A DNA stretch of 64,000 nt from Eutypella sp. D-1 (lineage: Eukaryota > Ascomycota > Sordariomycetes > Xylariales > Diatrypaceae). A program made the translations under genes and the position numbers. Position 1 is the stretch's first letter. The number at the start of each line of letters is the position of its first letter. Location of the stretch: positions 3,534,001 to 3,598,000 of the forward strand of contig JAJTTP010000002.1 in NCBI GenBank assembly GCA_023313575.1, written 5' to 3'. Below are positions 1-11,575 of this stretch, one piece after another. The notes under the pieces were generated by a model, which worked only from the letters and a program-made list of their open reading frames with translations, searched no databases and was not told the origin of the DNA.

Positions 1-681
1 CCTTCCGAGATTCACTTTTGGCGGGACAATGGCACGACATTATCCCTCACGGATATCTATCAGTATGGGTTTGTGAAACTAGACGAGCCCTATCCACTCC
101 TTTGTAGCTTACAGACTAGTCATCTCACACTAGAATAAAATATAGTGGCTCACTAAATAGTGACATGCCCCAACTGATGAACGGCATACGCCATGGTCTC
201 GTAGTAAATTTACTATTCACTCTTGACTAGACTTGACCAAGTAAACAGCCGCAACGAATTCAGATGAGGGAACCGATCAAGAGAGGATGAAACGGTCTAA
301 TTGTCACGTATCATATTCGTCGTGTAGTTTATGTTCGTGTTCTCCTTACGAACCCTTACAACGTGTCTGTGCCAGTTACATTAGTGGGCATAAAGCGTGT
401 TGGGCGTGTGACTGGGCTAATTTTCCGGCTTCTACGGTTTCTCACATTAGGGGGTACGTTATACAGAAGGGACCGAATGCGGCAGCAGCCAGCGGGTAGT
501 GGTCCTGCGCTTTTAGAGGCAGAACGAGCCTTCATCAGCCCTTCTTCAAAAAGGAACGGTGACCTTATGAAGTGAGGGCTTCGATATGGGTATTTATGGT
601 GCATGAGACTGAGACGTAGACTAAAAGCTATGTACGGATAGCCCTCCCGGCTAGTCCCTAAAGCCAAGGTCCAGTAGTGTC
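1..681. other. spacer, no gene seen
   Basis: AT-leaning non-coding DNA downstream of the transporter gene. It holds only short ORFs of about 70-100 codons that overlap each other on both strands and show no family resemblance or splice-consistent continuation. It presumably includes the 3' UTR of the transporter. Confidence 0.6.
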
Positions 682-2737
682 TTAGCCTTTGCTCACATCC
701 ACCTTTTCCTGTGCCTCGTACGGGGGAGGGGCGGCCTCCTGACCGACCCCGCTGTTGAAGAGATCGAGTCCGCGCTCGAGGCCCTTCGTCTCGTCCACGA
801 TTGTGTCCTCGGTGCCCTCGGCACGGCGGTGACGGGGGATGAGTGGGTTGTAGTATCGCGGCATAATGAAGCCGATGATGATACAGACCATTAGGATGTG
901 TGCTAATATGAAGCCGGCCATCATCATGGGGTCGTAGCGCAGCGTGTAGAACTCGGGGTACGCGAAGCTGAAGATGATGGCGAGGATTGGCCCACTGACG
1001 TAACGTAATAACACGGGTAAGAAAGCGGGAATGTTCCAGTTTTTACCGCCACCAACCACAACATTGAGGTCTCGTCTCAGTTGGTTTCCCTATTGGAATT
1101 GGTAATTAGCCTTCGGTCTCATTGTTATCTTTCTAGTACTTGAGGCATGATCTTACCGAGTAGAACGCCAGGTACCAGAATCGGCTTAGGATCTTGTTGC
1201 CCTTCCGGGAAGGAGAATATGGCGTCTTCGAGATCAGGACGGCAATGACTGAGGAAACGATGTAAAGGCAGAAGCCAGCAATGGCACCGGGGCCAGCCTG
1301 ACCGACGCCGTGCGCGACTGCAATCCCCACAACCTGACCAGCCAAGTACCCAAAGTTATAGACGATGAAGGCGGGAAGCCCTGTTTGGCTGACAACGTCG
1401 GTCCAACGATACACTGTGGTGGCGCTGACGACTTCGGACCACACAATGAAAATTAAGGCAATGTTATTGACCCAACGGTCGATGCCATCTAGCAGATAAA
1501 AGCCGAATTCGGTGCAGTAAGGCAGACACAGAAGGAATGATAGCAGAGTCAGGAGGGTGACAATAACGGGACGCGAAAGGCGGAGACCGGAATCGACGCA
1601 CAGGGTGGCGGCAGCATCGAGCATGACGAAAGCGGAGCTGAAACCGAGGACAACAAGTGTAAAGAAAAGGAGGAAGGCCCACCAGTTGGCTCCGGGCATC
1701 TGTAGCACGGCCTCGGGTAGGGTCAGGAAACCGACGACGAAAGCGCCGAGCCGGACCCCGTCTTCGGGCCACATGCGCAGGTAACCAACAACACCAAAGA
1801 CAGCGAAAGCAGCGAAATTCTCAAACAGCACGTTGCTACCACAGATCAAGAGAGCGTCCATAACGGCATTGGAGTGCTTCGCGTTGTACGACGCATACGA
1901 GGTAAAGTAGCCAAAGCCGATGCCAGTGGAGAAGAAGACCTGGCCCACGGCCGTCTGCCACACGGTCGGTGACGCCAGCTGGTCAGATCGCCACGTCCGC
2001 CATACCAGATCGACGCCCTCGCGAGCATTCTCTAGCGAACAGGCGCGACCAACTAGGATGACGGTAGTAGCAATCGGCAGGCCCATGGTGAAGTAGACGA
2101 CGCGACCGGTCAGTCCAACGCCGCGGAAGATAGAAATCCAGATAAGGAACCAGATGAAGGCGCTCCAGCCGACCGTCTCCCCGATAACGCCTACGTTGAG
2201 ATACTTAGTATACTCAGCGACAGCAGCGTTGCCCTCAGTCAAAGATCCCACGATGGGGTCGGGGTTAGCCACGACATCCCCCATGTAGAACTCGTTGATG
2301 CGGCCCTCCCAGGGCAGGGGGCTGATAAAGGAGTGGCGGAAATAGTTCATGATCCAGGCGAGGTTGACGGTGAAATAGTGCACAACGATGAAGCTGACGA
2401 GGACGGGACCCAGACCGACGCCACGGAGGCGTCGGTGGATGTTGTTGAAGGCTATGACGGTGCCGCCACGGTACGCCTGGCCAATGGAGATCTCGAGAAT
2501 GAGGGCTGGTATGGCGACGATAAAGACGGCAATCAGGTACGGGATGAACCACTGTAGGCCGTGATTGTTGTACAGCACTGATGGATACCGGAGCAGATTA
2601 CCTTGACCGGCGCACCCGCCCATGGCGGCGAGCAGGAAGGCGGCCCGGGATGGCCACTGATCACGGCCATCCTCCGATTTGGCCGCCGGCGGCGCTAAAA
2701 GGTTCGTGGCCTTTTTGAAGTACTGTAAGACCCCCAT
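682..2737 (-). CDS. SLC6-family sodium-dependent amino acid/neurotransmitter-type symporter
   Basis: Two exons, 2737-1157 and 1089-682, give 662 aa. The 67-nt intron has donor GTAAGA and an ATAG acceptor and joins in phase 0. The reading frame is open back to 2818, but only through a GTG directly preceded by a stop. The first in-frame ATG, at 2737, sits in a GCCATGG context and is preferred. Near the N-terminus are GNLLRYP (the fungal form of the TM1 ion-binding signature of this family) and a following LEISIGQAYRGG loop, then about 12 hydrophobic segments. The family has the LeuT fold and couples Na+ to uptake of small amino compounds at the plasma membrane. The cytosolic tail is hydrophilic and contains a PPPYE motif, a possible docking site for a WW-domain ubiquitin-ligase adaptor. 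The substrate cannot be inferred. Confidence 0.9.
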
Positions 2738-4893
2738 GGCTAACTTAGTACGTGCGTGGTGCAGTAGTTCGTGAGAGCGAGCGATGTTGATACGCTCGTC
2801 TTCGGGAGCTGACGACACTTAAGATCGTTGTCGCATGTAGTTTGTCCGTTCATATAGCCCCTCAGCCTAGCAGTGTAACCGTAGCAATCCGTGTCCGGTT
2901 CGAAGGAGGTCGCATTCGAGAACACGGGCCGGAGAAAAGAGACGGTGGAACGGGTCAAGCACACCATAAATAGCGAACCAACGAGACAGAGGAATCCCTG
3001 ACTACACGTGTAGTAAAAGAACGACGGAGTAGTAAAGACAGAAAATTCAGAAACCAACATGCAGGGACCCAGAGTTGCGCGCTTTCCGCCGAGCCTTGCG
3101 CCATAGAGGACAAGCCTTGCCAAGCGACCCCAGCTTCTTGGATGACGGAACTTCGATCCATATATCACCCCACATCACCTGCACGAGAAGGGCTGCCTTG
3201 GCCTGCATGGGATGTTCAGCTTCTGTTTGTGGTCACTTGGGTGCCAGTGGAGATCTTGGCTCTACAGGGGTTCTATACGGCAGCCCCGTGGAGTTGGCGG
3301 TGGTGTTGACGATCCGAGGAGCGTGCCGTCTTAACCTAGGACCCGCCTAGAGGCCGTTCAGGGGCCGCCGTTGGCTCCAGAGACACCGACGCCAAGCCGC
3401 CGTAAGCCCGGAATGGTGAACGGGGGCGAGAATCGGCACAGTGTGATATGATTCCATGGCGCACTCGGACTTCTTATCTATTTTTATCGCTTTTCTCATG
3501 TAGGTAGCCTGCCTGCCTGCTAGCTAGGGTCGTTAATCATTGCCCACTCATTTTTAGTGATTATCTTTCTCGAAAAACTGTGTTAGCTGGACAGCAATTA
3601 CATTTCGAACCCGCGCTGCTGGACTTGCTAATATAAACAATTGGGCAAACTCCTCCCCATCTAGGCATGCTTTGTTTTTAAGAATCCCTCATTCATTACA
3701 CTGACAGGATATGACTTGTTTCGGTACCGAGAGCCTCGGCTGTCAGCAGATAGAATTTTGTAAAACGCTAGCGGGCCGATCATGCCTAATACGCAACCCT
3801 TCACAATTAGCAATTGCATATAACTAATTAAGTAAATAGTAAGTTTACACTTTGTTACAACGTAGAGAAGTTTATGGTATCTTGCAGATATCAAGGACTA
3901 CGTACATCTCAGCTGGTGTAGTTAACCTGATGCCTGCTGTTTTATGCATGTGGCGTTAAGCACACAGAAGTTTGATTACTTCGAACAATCTTAGATATGC
4001 AGACTTTATATATATAGGGTCGGCAATGTATATATGATTGTTCCTACATGCTCCATTTATCGAACTAACCCCATGACTAATCCTATAGCCATCACAGTTC
4101 TAACCCTAAGGGCAACTAGGTATTACACCAAGTGGCACATCAATGAAGTCTCATGCTTGATATCAAGGTATGTAATGCCAAGATACTAAGAAGAAAGGTA
4201 TTATTAGGGAGTATCAGTGCACAGCTCTTTTTATGGCAGCCAGAGTCGAAGAAAAGGCCCAACTTCAAGCCCTATCCCCTTTCTTCTTCCAAGTTACCTT
4301 TTTTTATTCGGCTCCGGCTGCATGGTCAGGTTCAGCCTCTTCAAGTGGGGCTACTATATAGGGGGGAGTATCGGGCTTGGTAGAGAGTAGTTATGTTGGG
4401 AACTTTGACTCTTCAAAGGCTATTCGCTATGGCTTAGTTGCTTCTCTGCCGTATAATCGACTTTCTTACGATACACCCAGCTATATATGATAATAACTCA
4501 GATGGCCTCGGAATCAGGATGCCCAAATGCTCGCCGATAGAAGAAAATGTATCCTTTTCTCCCAGCGCGATCCAGCTCACTTAGTGTTTAGACTTCACCT
4601 AAATCGATGGACATTTCTATTCGCTGGCTGCATCCATACATGACCTTGGAGTCTTAACCCCTTATCTTGGCCTTGGCATTCTATGACGATGCCCTGCCCT
4701 TCCCAGAACTTAGGGAGATATCAATAAGAATTTAGCTGGGAAGATTATAATTCTGGTTGAAAAATCTAACATTTATATAGACATACATATACACATACAA
4801 AACATATAATAGAAAAGGACACAACGTATAAATATGTACAGAGAATGTTACGAGGCCCAAGTAGCTATCCGTGCAAGACGTGGATAACTCAGC
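2738..4893. other. intergenic region between transporter and protease
   Basis: About 2.2 kb holding the promoter of the transporter gene (right of 2737) and the 3' flank of the protease. From about 3440 to 4890 it becomes clearly AT-richer, with TATATA stretches. ORFs here are short and overlapping, and none shows domain character. No tRNA, repeat family or element ends were recognised. Confidence 0.55.
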
Positions 4894-7821
4894 CTACGAA
4901 GACCCTGGAAGAAGAGGGTTCGGGTATCCGGGATCGGTGATATCGACGCGGATGACGGGGCTGAGCCAGCTGTCGTAGCCCTCAGGGTCCTCAAAGTCGA
5001 AGCCGTAGCGCAGGGCGCGGATGAGGACGCGGTAGTCGGCGTTGGGGAGCTGCCAGATGGTGCCGTTGGCCAGGGCGACGGTGGCCCACTGCCACTCCTG
5101 GCTCAGCAGGCCGTAGCCGCGCCAGTACCACTCCCAGGGGTTCTTGGGCTTGTCGCGACCGCCGACCACGGTCGCGAACGCGCCGTACGATGCCACGCCC
5201 CCGAACTCGTCGAGCCCCTCCACCGGAGGCGACGATAGGCTCCCGTTGCCCACTGGAGCTGAGGGGTCGAAACCGTATGATGTTGGCTCGAACGCCGTGT
5301 CCACCGGCACCACGTCGAATCGCGCGTACGCGCACGGTTGCCGGATGCTGCCGCGGAACACCGGGTTGTTGGCCATCTCGCCCTCCTTCGCCGGAAACGT
5401 GAAGGTCTCAATGTCGTTGATCCGCTTGCTGCCGGTATTCGTCTGCAAGAACGGCATCTCCGGGACGCCCGCCGGCGGCGCGGGCGATGACCCCGGGCTC
5501 GTCAGGTTGGTCGTGTCGAGCACCTCGATGCTGGAGCGCTGGTATGGCACGCCCACGTACGGCACCACTAGTTGGCCCTCTTCCTCGTCGTCCGAGGTGA
5601 TGGTGATGAACCCCCCGTATACGGGTAGCTTGGCGGGGTCCAGCCCCGAGGGTGGCGTGATCGTCACCTCGAATGTGGCCTTGGAGGACGCCGGGACCTC
5701 AATGGTGTCAGAGTCGAACGCGACTGCAGAGTAAGCCGCCTCGCTGTTCGGCGCCCAGCGCCAGATGTTGTTGATGTTGCTCGAGAAGAGCTGGGGCAGA
5801 GCGTTGTGGGCGGCCGCTCCCCGGTGCGCCAGGCTGTACTTGCGCGGGCTCTTGGACTTGTTCTCGATGGTGATGGTTTGGGTCGGCGGCGAGCTACTGT
5901 CACGTAGGTTGAGTTCGGTCGGTGACACCACCGTCTCGGAGCCGATCGCCTTGAGAGCGTTCACCAAGCCGGCGCCCTGCTGCGCCGGGCTGAACAACAC
6001 GTCATCTGCGTCGTACCGGATCACGGGCTCCGCGCTCATCTGCAGGCGGTGCGCGATCTCCTTGGGCCCGAGTTCGGGGTGGGCTTGCTTGACCAAAGCG
6101 TACACGCCGGCGATATAGGGACAGGCCATCGACGTACCGGAGACGAGCGCGTACCCGACACCGTCGGAGATGGGCCAGGCGCTCAGAATATTGCCGCCCG
6201 GGGCCGAGATCTGGGGCTTCAGGGACATCTCCATGCTGGGGCCCATGGTGGAGAAGATGCTGGAGCCGCCGGCCAACGGCTGCTCCACATCGTGCACTTT
6301 CTTGTCCTCGAACGACAGGGTGTACTCGGCGCCCTTCTCTTTGATGCCGGCGCGGATCTTGGCGGCTACGTCGCTCCTGAGCTGGGCGAGCGCGATGCCG
6401 CGGTCGGATCCGGAGGGCTCGAGCCGGAAATTCACGCCGTCTGCCACCTCTTGCCAGATGTTTGCGATGCCCGTCTTGTTGACCAGCTCAGGAGCTCGGT
6501 AGTTGCATTGGGAGCGAGGCGAGATGAGCGCAATGATGTGCTCCTTGTCCGGCCAGTCTTTGGTGAGTTCTTCCCAGGCCTCCGGGGTGCAACTCGTATC
6601 CTCGTTGGGAGTCGTGAAGACATGCCACGGCGCCTCGTCATCGAGGGGGATGACTTTGGCGTACTCGAGCTTTTCTCCGTCCGGATCGGTCGCGTGGTAG
6701 GCGGTCACGAACTTGGTGTTGTCGATAGAGCCTACGGCAATAACCGCAGGCCCGATAGCGGGCTCGGAAGCGAAGTACAAGCCGGCCTCCCCTTCGTTTC
6801 CGGCTGCGATGACGATGCCGATACCCATCTCCTGGATGCCGTTGAGCAGCGTCTCGTACGGCGAGGCCGTCTCCCAAATAGTCGTGTAACCGACGGACAT
6901 GCTGATGAGGTCGGCGCCATTTTCGGCGGCCATTTCCAGACTCTGCATCATGATATCGTCTGTCGCGCTGCCTTCGCACCCGAAAATCCGATACATGTAG
7001 ATCTCCGCATCGGGAGCGACTCCAGTGAGGCCAAATCCCACACCTTCAGGGTCTTCTCCAGCAATAATGCCTGATAGAATGGTCAGTGCCATGTCAAACC
7101 TCATCGACGCTTACGGATATTGAGGCTTACCTGCTACATGGGTTCCGTGGCCGCCCTCCACACATTTGGCAAGAGGGTCATCGTCCGGAACTGGGTCGTT
7201 GTACCCGTCGTAGTCATCGCCACAAAGGTCATAACCACCCGCGACCTTGAAACCCGGGCCAAACCCACCACCTAGTGCTGGGTGCCTGTAGTCGATGCCA
7301 GAGTCGATGACAGCTACCTTGACGCCTTTGCCGGTAATGTTCAACTTGTGAACTTCGTCCACGCCGCCCATCTTTAACGCGATGTTGACATCGCTGTCTC
7401 CGCGGAGATAGGGCAGCGATGGGTCGTCCCGCTTCTCATTCCCCATCGAGGCCACAGTCAAATCCTCGCTGGAAGAAGTGGCAGGCGACCAAGGCCGGGG
7501 CCGTTCATGGACCTTGTTGGGCCATATGTTCTTGACCTCGGGAAGACTGGCGAGAGCCGAGACGTCAGCGGCCTCGATGGACAAGCCGTAGAAGTATTTG
7601 GGGTTCTTGAACTCATGGCGGACCGCGTAGTCTGCCAACGAGCGTGCCTGGAGGTGGAATTCCGAGTGCACGTCCCGTTTAGCCAGAGAGGAGCCCGGCT
7701 CTAGCTCAATGATGTAGCCATGGGTCGTCGGCTCGGAGACGTCAAATGTGCGCCCGAACTGCTCGGCCGAGACGGCCGGGATCAGTGCGGCGGCGGCGAA
7801 CACAGAGTTGAAGAGCTTCAT
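4894..7821 (-). CDS. secreted subtilisin-like serine protease (S8 family, PA-insert, Pr1C/Vpr-like)
   Basis: Exons 7821-7131 and 7070-4894 encode 955 aa. The 60-nt intron (GTAAGC...TATCAG) splits the Gly codon just after the catalytic His motif, restoring GHGTHVAGIIAG. The order is: signal peptide (about residues 1-19, ending AVSA); inhibitor I9-like propeptide (about 30-110); catalytic Asp172 (VIDSGID); His224 (HGTHVAG); oxyanion Asn321 (AAGNEG); a long insert at about 345-500 that fits a protease-associated domain; and Ser543 (GTSMACP). About 400 further residues fit the Fn3-like and C-terminal regions of large extracellular subtilases. All catalytic residues are present, so it should be an active secreted endopeptidase for protein scavenging or host-tissue degradation. 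The best comparison is the Pr1C/minor extracellular protease group, an inference from architecture. It stands alone, not in a cluster. Confidence 0.92.
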
Positions 7822-9017
7822 CTTGGAGGGGATGCAGATCTTCGCGCTGGACTAGGTAGTCTTCTGACTGCATGGTAGATCGCGGTTGGCACGCTCTTTA
7901 TATACGTGCGCCATCCCGAACCCAGCATCCCGGATGGACCGGGGAGGATACTACATTATGCTCCTACCTAATCTACCTTGCCACTTGAATCCCAGGCATC
8001 ATCGTTGGCTCGGCCCATGTGCGGTGACAGAACCGCTTGGGATGATGAGCTCCCATAAGCGGAAAGCCAAGACGCTCTGGAAATCGGAGGTTTTAGCAAC
8101 ATGATACTGGGCTCGACCAACGTGACCTTCCGCAAACGAGGGCCTGGAAGTCGACAGAATGCTAGCCGGTATCCTCAACAGGCCCTAACCAGCAGTGCTT
8201 ACTTGCGGATGGTTGAGGCAGGTCAAGAAAGGAAGGCGATTAGTGTTGGGCTAACTTGGCGCGCAGGGGCCTTCATCATAAGGCCGGGCGAACGCAGAAA
8301 AATCAAATAAGCAAAACGGTTAGCATTACATTGTAGTTTCTTCATGATGCAGTTTTTGAATACTCATTGATTCGGTATTATAGTATGCGATAGGTATAGG
8401 TGTGTAAATATTCGCGTGCTTCAACAACGTATCTGCTCGGTAGACAGTCCAGTCCTTCTCGGAATCCTAAAAGGGGCGGGCCGAGAGGGTTCACACGTTA
8501 TAGGGCTGCGCTTTAGCTCCATCTGCAAGTACTTAGGTATGCAAGGTACCCGCGGGTCTTTCCATTAGGTCGGTCCAATTCTGGAGTCACGATGGCACGT
8601 AACATCGACTAGCATAGACCTAACTCAGGTCTGATGGTATAATTAACATTGCATCGGTCTGAGCTCTATCCTGAATAGCATCGCTTACTACATGAGAGGC
8701 TGCAAGGAAAGCATCCACTGATAAGTAAGTATAAAGAGGGTATGTTAATAATAAGGAATTTAAGGCAGCTAGCTCTTCTTTCGCTACTCCAGCCCGATAG
8801 TCTTAAAGCTCCTCTTAGCATAAATCCAGTCCTCAAGATTTACCAGGCCCACCCCGGTCCGACGTGCGAATGGTGACCCCGCAGCCCACTCTATAACCAG
8901 GACATTCACTGCTGGCCCTTGGGGGTCCGTCGAGCGGATACCAGGAAATAACGCGCCAATGATAGGAGGAATATCACGATAACTATCGTGTCTGGGGTCC
9001 CTAATGTGCGGGTGAGA
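7822..9017. other. protease promoter and HET gene 3' flank
   Basis: Non-coding apart from the TATA box near 7900. The only ORFs are about 70 codons. Between 8300 and 8800 the sequence is AT-rich. No further structure was seen. Confidence 0.5.
7894..7904 (-). promoter_or_regulatory. TATA box of the protease gene
   Basis: Read on the minus strand this is TATATAAAGAG, about 75 nt upstream of the ATG at 7821. That is a credible core-promoter position for an inducible secreted enzyme. Confidence 0.5.
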
Positions 9018-11054
9018 TTAGAAGATGCTGTCCAAGAGTAAATTGCTTGACAAAGAGATGGCCATCAACTCAAAGCAACGTCGAGGTGCATTTGAACCGG
9101 TGTTGTTGGCGTTCCCATCCCTGGGCCTAGATGCGATATGGAAAATAGCTCCCACACTCCTGTTTTCCGAGTCAACGATATTCATTTGCCTCGGATCCTG
9201 ATTAGGGGACTTGGACATGCACTTGTCGTCCAGATTTTCATAGAAAAATGCAGTCTGAGCGCGGGTTATCAATACACCAGGTCGCAACCGGTTGATCAAC
9301 GATTGGTCTTCTATTTTGAGACCGATATCGAGACCTTGTACTTTACTGGGTCTAGAATTATTGATGGCATCCCAGACCTCCGCCGCGTTGGGCCAACGAT
9401 TGACAACCCGCGACATGTCTTCGGGAGCATCCTCAAGTACTCTCTTCAAATCATCTGGAGGGGCGGACTCAATGCAATCTGCAAACCATGCTATGAGGAG
9501 GTGGATCTGGGGGCTCTTAATTGGCGTAAGCGATGAAGAGTCATGGTCACTTTGTGCCGCAAGGCCGTTAAATGATCTGACAGTTTTGAGGTTCCCATCT
9601 CGATCTTTATAAGCCCACTTCACAAGTGGCCCCATAAAGTTTCTGGCTGGGATAGAAACATATTTATGGCGATATGTGACTTGCCCCATGACAGATGTCC
9701 ACGACCACGATGGGAAGATTTCACGCCCAGGAATCAGTCTGTCTCTGGTACCCCAGAACCAAAGCATGGCTCGGTCAAAATCAGGTTCAGGGAGTCCGTA
9801 AAGGCATCTATGTCCCGTGTATAGAGATGTGAGAATACCAGAAAAAGCGTTCAAAATATCCGACTGATTTGAGAGAGATCGGCTCGTGTACTCTGCCAAG
9901 TGATCGTCAAAGTTTTCGAAGTCGGACAAAGTACTGGAAGTGGAGCGTAAGAAGAACCGCGGCTGTGATCTAGGGTTTCTCGGAAGTCCATAGCCATCCT
10001 CTCGAGCATATGGAGCATTCAGCGATTTACATTCGAACCAAACCTCGAAAGGCGTGAAGAATAGTTTCCTCGTAGATAAAATAGCTTCTTGATGTGTCCA
10101 GCCTCGCTTACCCCACGTGGAGTTCTTCAGGGCAACGCCTAAGCTGGGGTAGATATTGGTTACCTCTACACCGCCAGTTACCACCTTGGACTGAAAGGCA
10201 TTGCGCTTCTCTGTGACGCCTGGAATCGGGCTGTACATGTCGGCCCCGCTAGAGTTGATGATAGTAAATTCAGCTGACGAGTATATGCTGGCCATTGCGT
10301 CGATTTGCTGTCGCTTATCTTGTTCAGAGTCCTGCTGGATGCAAAACCGATCTACCCATAAGTAGCGCCGCTTTAATCCCTTACATATGGCGATCGCGTC
10401 CTCTATGGTTCTTGGGAGATTCAAGATGTCAAGTCCATTGGCCACTGTGAGCCTGCTCTTGTTAGAGCTCAATAACGCATTATCGTCTGAGATAACGCTT
10501 TGTCCCCAGACGTAGCTAAGCGCAACGAATTTGACAGGTTCACTCTCTTGGCTATCTCCGAAAGATTCGGATGTAAGTTGTCGCTTGTCAATATTAATGA
10601 GTCGAAAACCGCGTGGTAACTCAGAGACCGCAAATCTCCCACAGTCATGAGACGCAGTGCAATGTTTGACCCATCCTTGGACTTGGTGCCAATGAATCAA
10701 ACCTTGCATGATAGGGGGCCTCTCTGGCTTGAGTGTTGATATACCGATAGGCGTGGAAGACATAAGGACACAGCGGATGTCGAAGAGACTGTTGAAATCA
10801 ACAAATACACCAATAATGCTTGGGGGGTTTAATGACGAAATCCCTAACGACCCACGATGCCCACTCAAATCTTTACTCTGGGGCAATTTTCCATATAAAT
10901 GATGCCTACGCGGTATAGAAGGCTCCAAGACTGGAGGTTTGGGGATCCAGGAATGGCAGCCTTTATGCCAGACCAACAACCCAAAAACGGGCACCACCAC
11001 GTGAGATAGGATCGTTTCCAGATTCTGGTGCATGGTTTCCTCGGATGATGACAT
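9018..11054 (-). CDS. HET-domain (heterokaryon incompatibility) protein
   Basis: A single exon of 678 aa. The frame is open to 11081 but only through a TTG; the first ATG is at 11054. The HET domain is clear: ALSYVWG at about residues 178-184, LPRTIEDAI before the second block, and YLWVDRFCIQQD at about 231-242, followed by the conserved Q-x2-MASIYSSAEFTIINSSG-type segment and a GWTHQEAILS-like block. HET domains execute programmed cell death after fusion of genetically unlike fungal cells. The partner that triggers this one cannot be read from the sequence. The N-terminal 160 residues and the C-terminal half have no recognised domain. Neighbours are a protease and an O-methyltransferase-like gene, not a known HET partner. 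Confidence 0.9.
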   Translation of the reverse strand: MSSSEETMHQNLETILSHVVVPVFGLLVWHKGCHSWIPKPPVLEPSIPRRHHLYGKLPQSKDLSGHRGSLGISSLNPPSIIGVFVDFNSLFDIRCVLMSSTPIGISTLKPERPPIMQGLIHWHQVQGWVKHCTASHDCGRFAVSELPRGFRLINIDKRQLTSESFGDSQESEPVKFVALSYVWGQSVISDDNALLSSNKSRLTVANGLDILNLPRTIEDAIAICKGLKRRYLWVDRFCIQQDSEQDKRQQIDAMASIYSSAEFTIINSSGADMYSPIPGVTEKRNAFQSKVVTGGVEVTNIYPSLGVALKNSTWGKRGWTHQEAILSTRKLFFTPFEVWFECKSLNAPYAREDGYGLPRNPRSQPRFFLRSTSSTLSDFENFDDHLAEYTSRSLSNQSDILNAFSGILTSLYTGHRCLYGLPEPDFDRAMLWFWGTRDRLIPGREIFPSWSWTSVMGQVTYRHKYVSIPARNFMGPLVKWAYKDRDGNLKTVRSFNGLAAQSDHDSSSLTPIKSPQIHLLIAWFADCIESAPPDDLKRVLEDAPEDMSRVVNRWPNAAEVWDAINNSRPSKVQGLDIGLKIEDQSLINRLRPGVLITRAQTAFFYENLDDKCMSKSPNQDPRQMNIVDSENRSVGAIFHIASRPRDGNANNTGSNAPRRCFELMAISLSSNLLLDSIF

Positions 11055-11575
11055 TGGCACTTTTCCGTATTCATCAGGCAAAGCGTCAAATTACTGTGAG
11101 CACGACAGGGTGATCTATAAAGGTACTTTATCATACCTTGCTCATCTTAAGACGTGGCTCAACACCTTGCTCTTCTACTTTGATCACTAGGATGGTGTGA
11201 CAAGGAGGGGTTAGGCTTGGATATATTATATCAGATTCAGCTAATAATTGACTAGAGTCCTTCAAGGGTGCGATGCCCTTCTATCCATCTGGGAGAGGGC
11301 CAGAGGATAGGTCTGGTATTTATATACAATCGTACGGAGTACGTATCTCAAAGAAGGTGGTTATATCTCCAGTCTGTTATATCCATTCTAGCGCCCGTTG
11401 GCGCCATACATTCTTGTCTCCATTCTTGGCAGCCAACAGGTCCTTGGCAGTGCCGATCCTATATGGGGATACCCCCCCGTGTGACAGATGGTTTCTGAAA
11501 AGGTTCAACACGTCTTCGTATGAACAATATCGCACCTCTGTTGACGTCTCTCAACCACCTGCCGCAATACTCCTT
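11055..11575. other. spacer between HET gene and methyltransferase-like gene
   Basis: Contains the HET-gene promoter and the 3' end of the methyltransferase-like gene. It includes one copy of the short palindrome GTACGGAGTAC at 11332-11342. Plus-strand ORFs of 76-115 codons here run antisense into the neighbouring gene and are rejected. Confidence 0.5.

Noticed and set aside
2740..3168. Minus-strand ORF overlapping the transporter start
   Set aside because: Different frame from the transporter, Cys/Ser-biased, and it ends inside the transporter N-terminus.
4094..4115. Telomere-like CTAACCCTAAG
   Set aside because: A single copy, not tandem; chance or an interstitial trace at most.
6049..7074. 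Plus-strand ORF of 341 codons opposite the protease
   Set aside because: Antisense shadow of the subtilisin exon; no independent signals or family resemblance.
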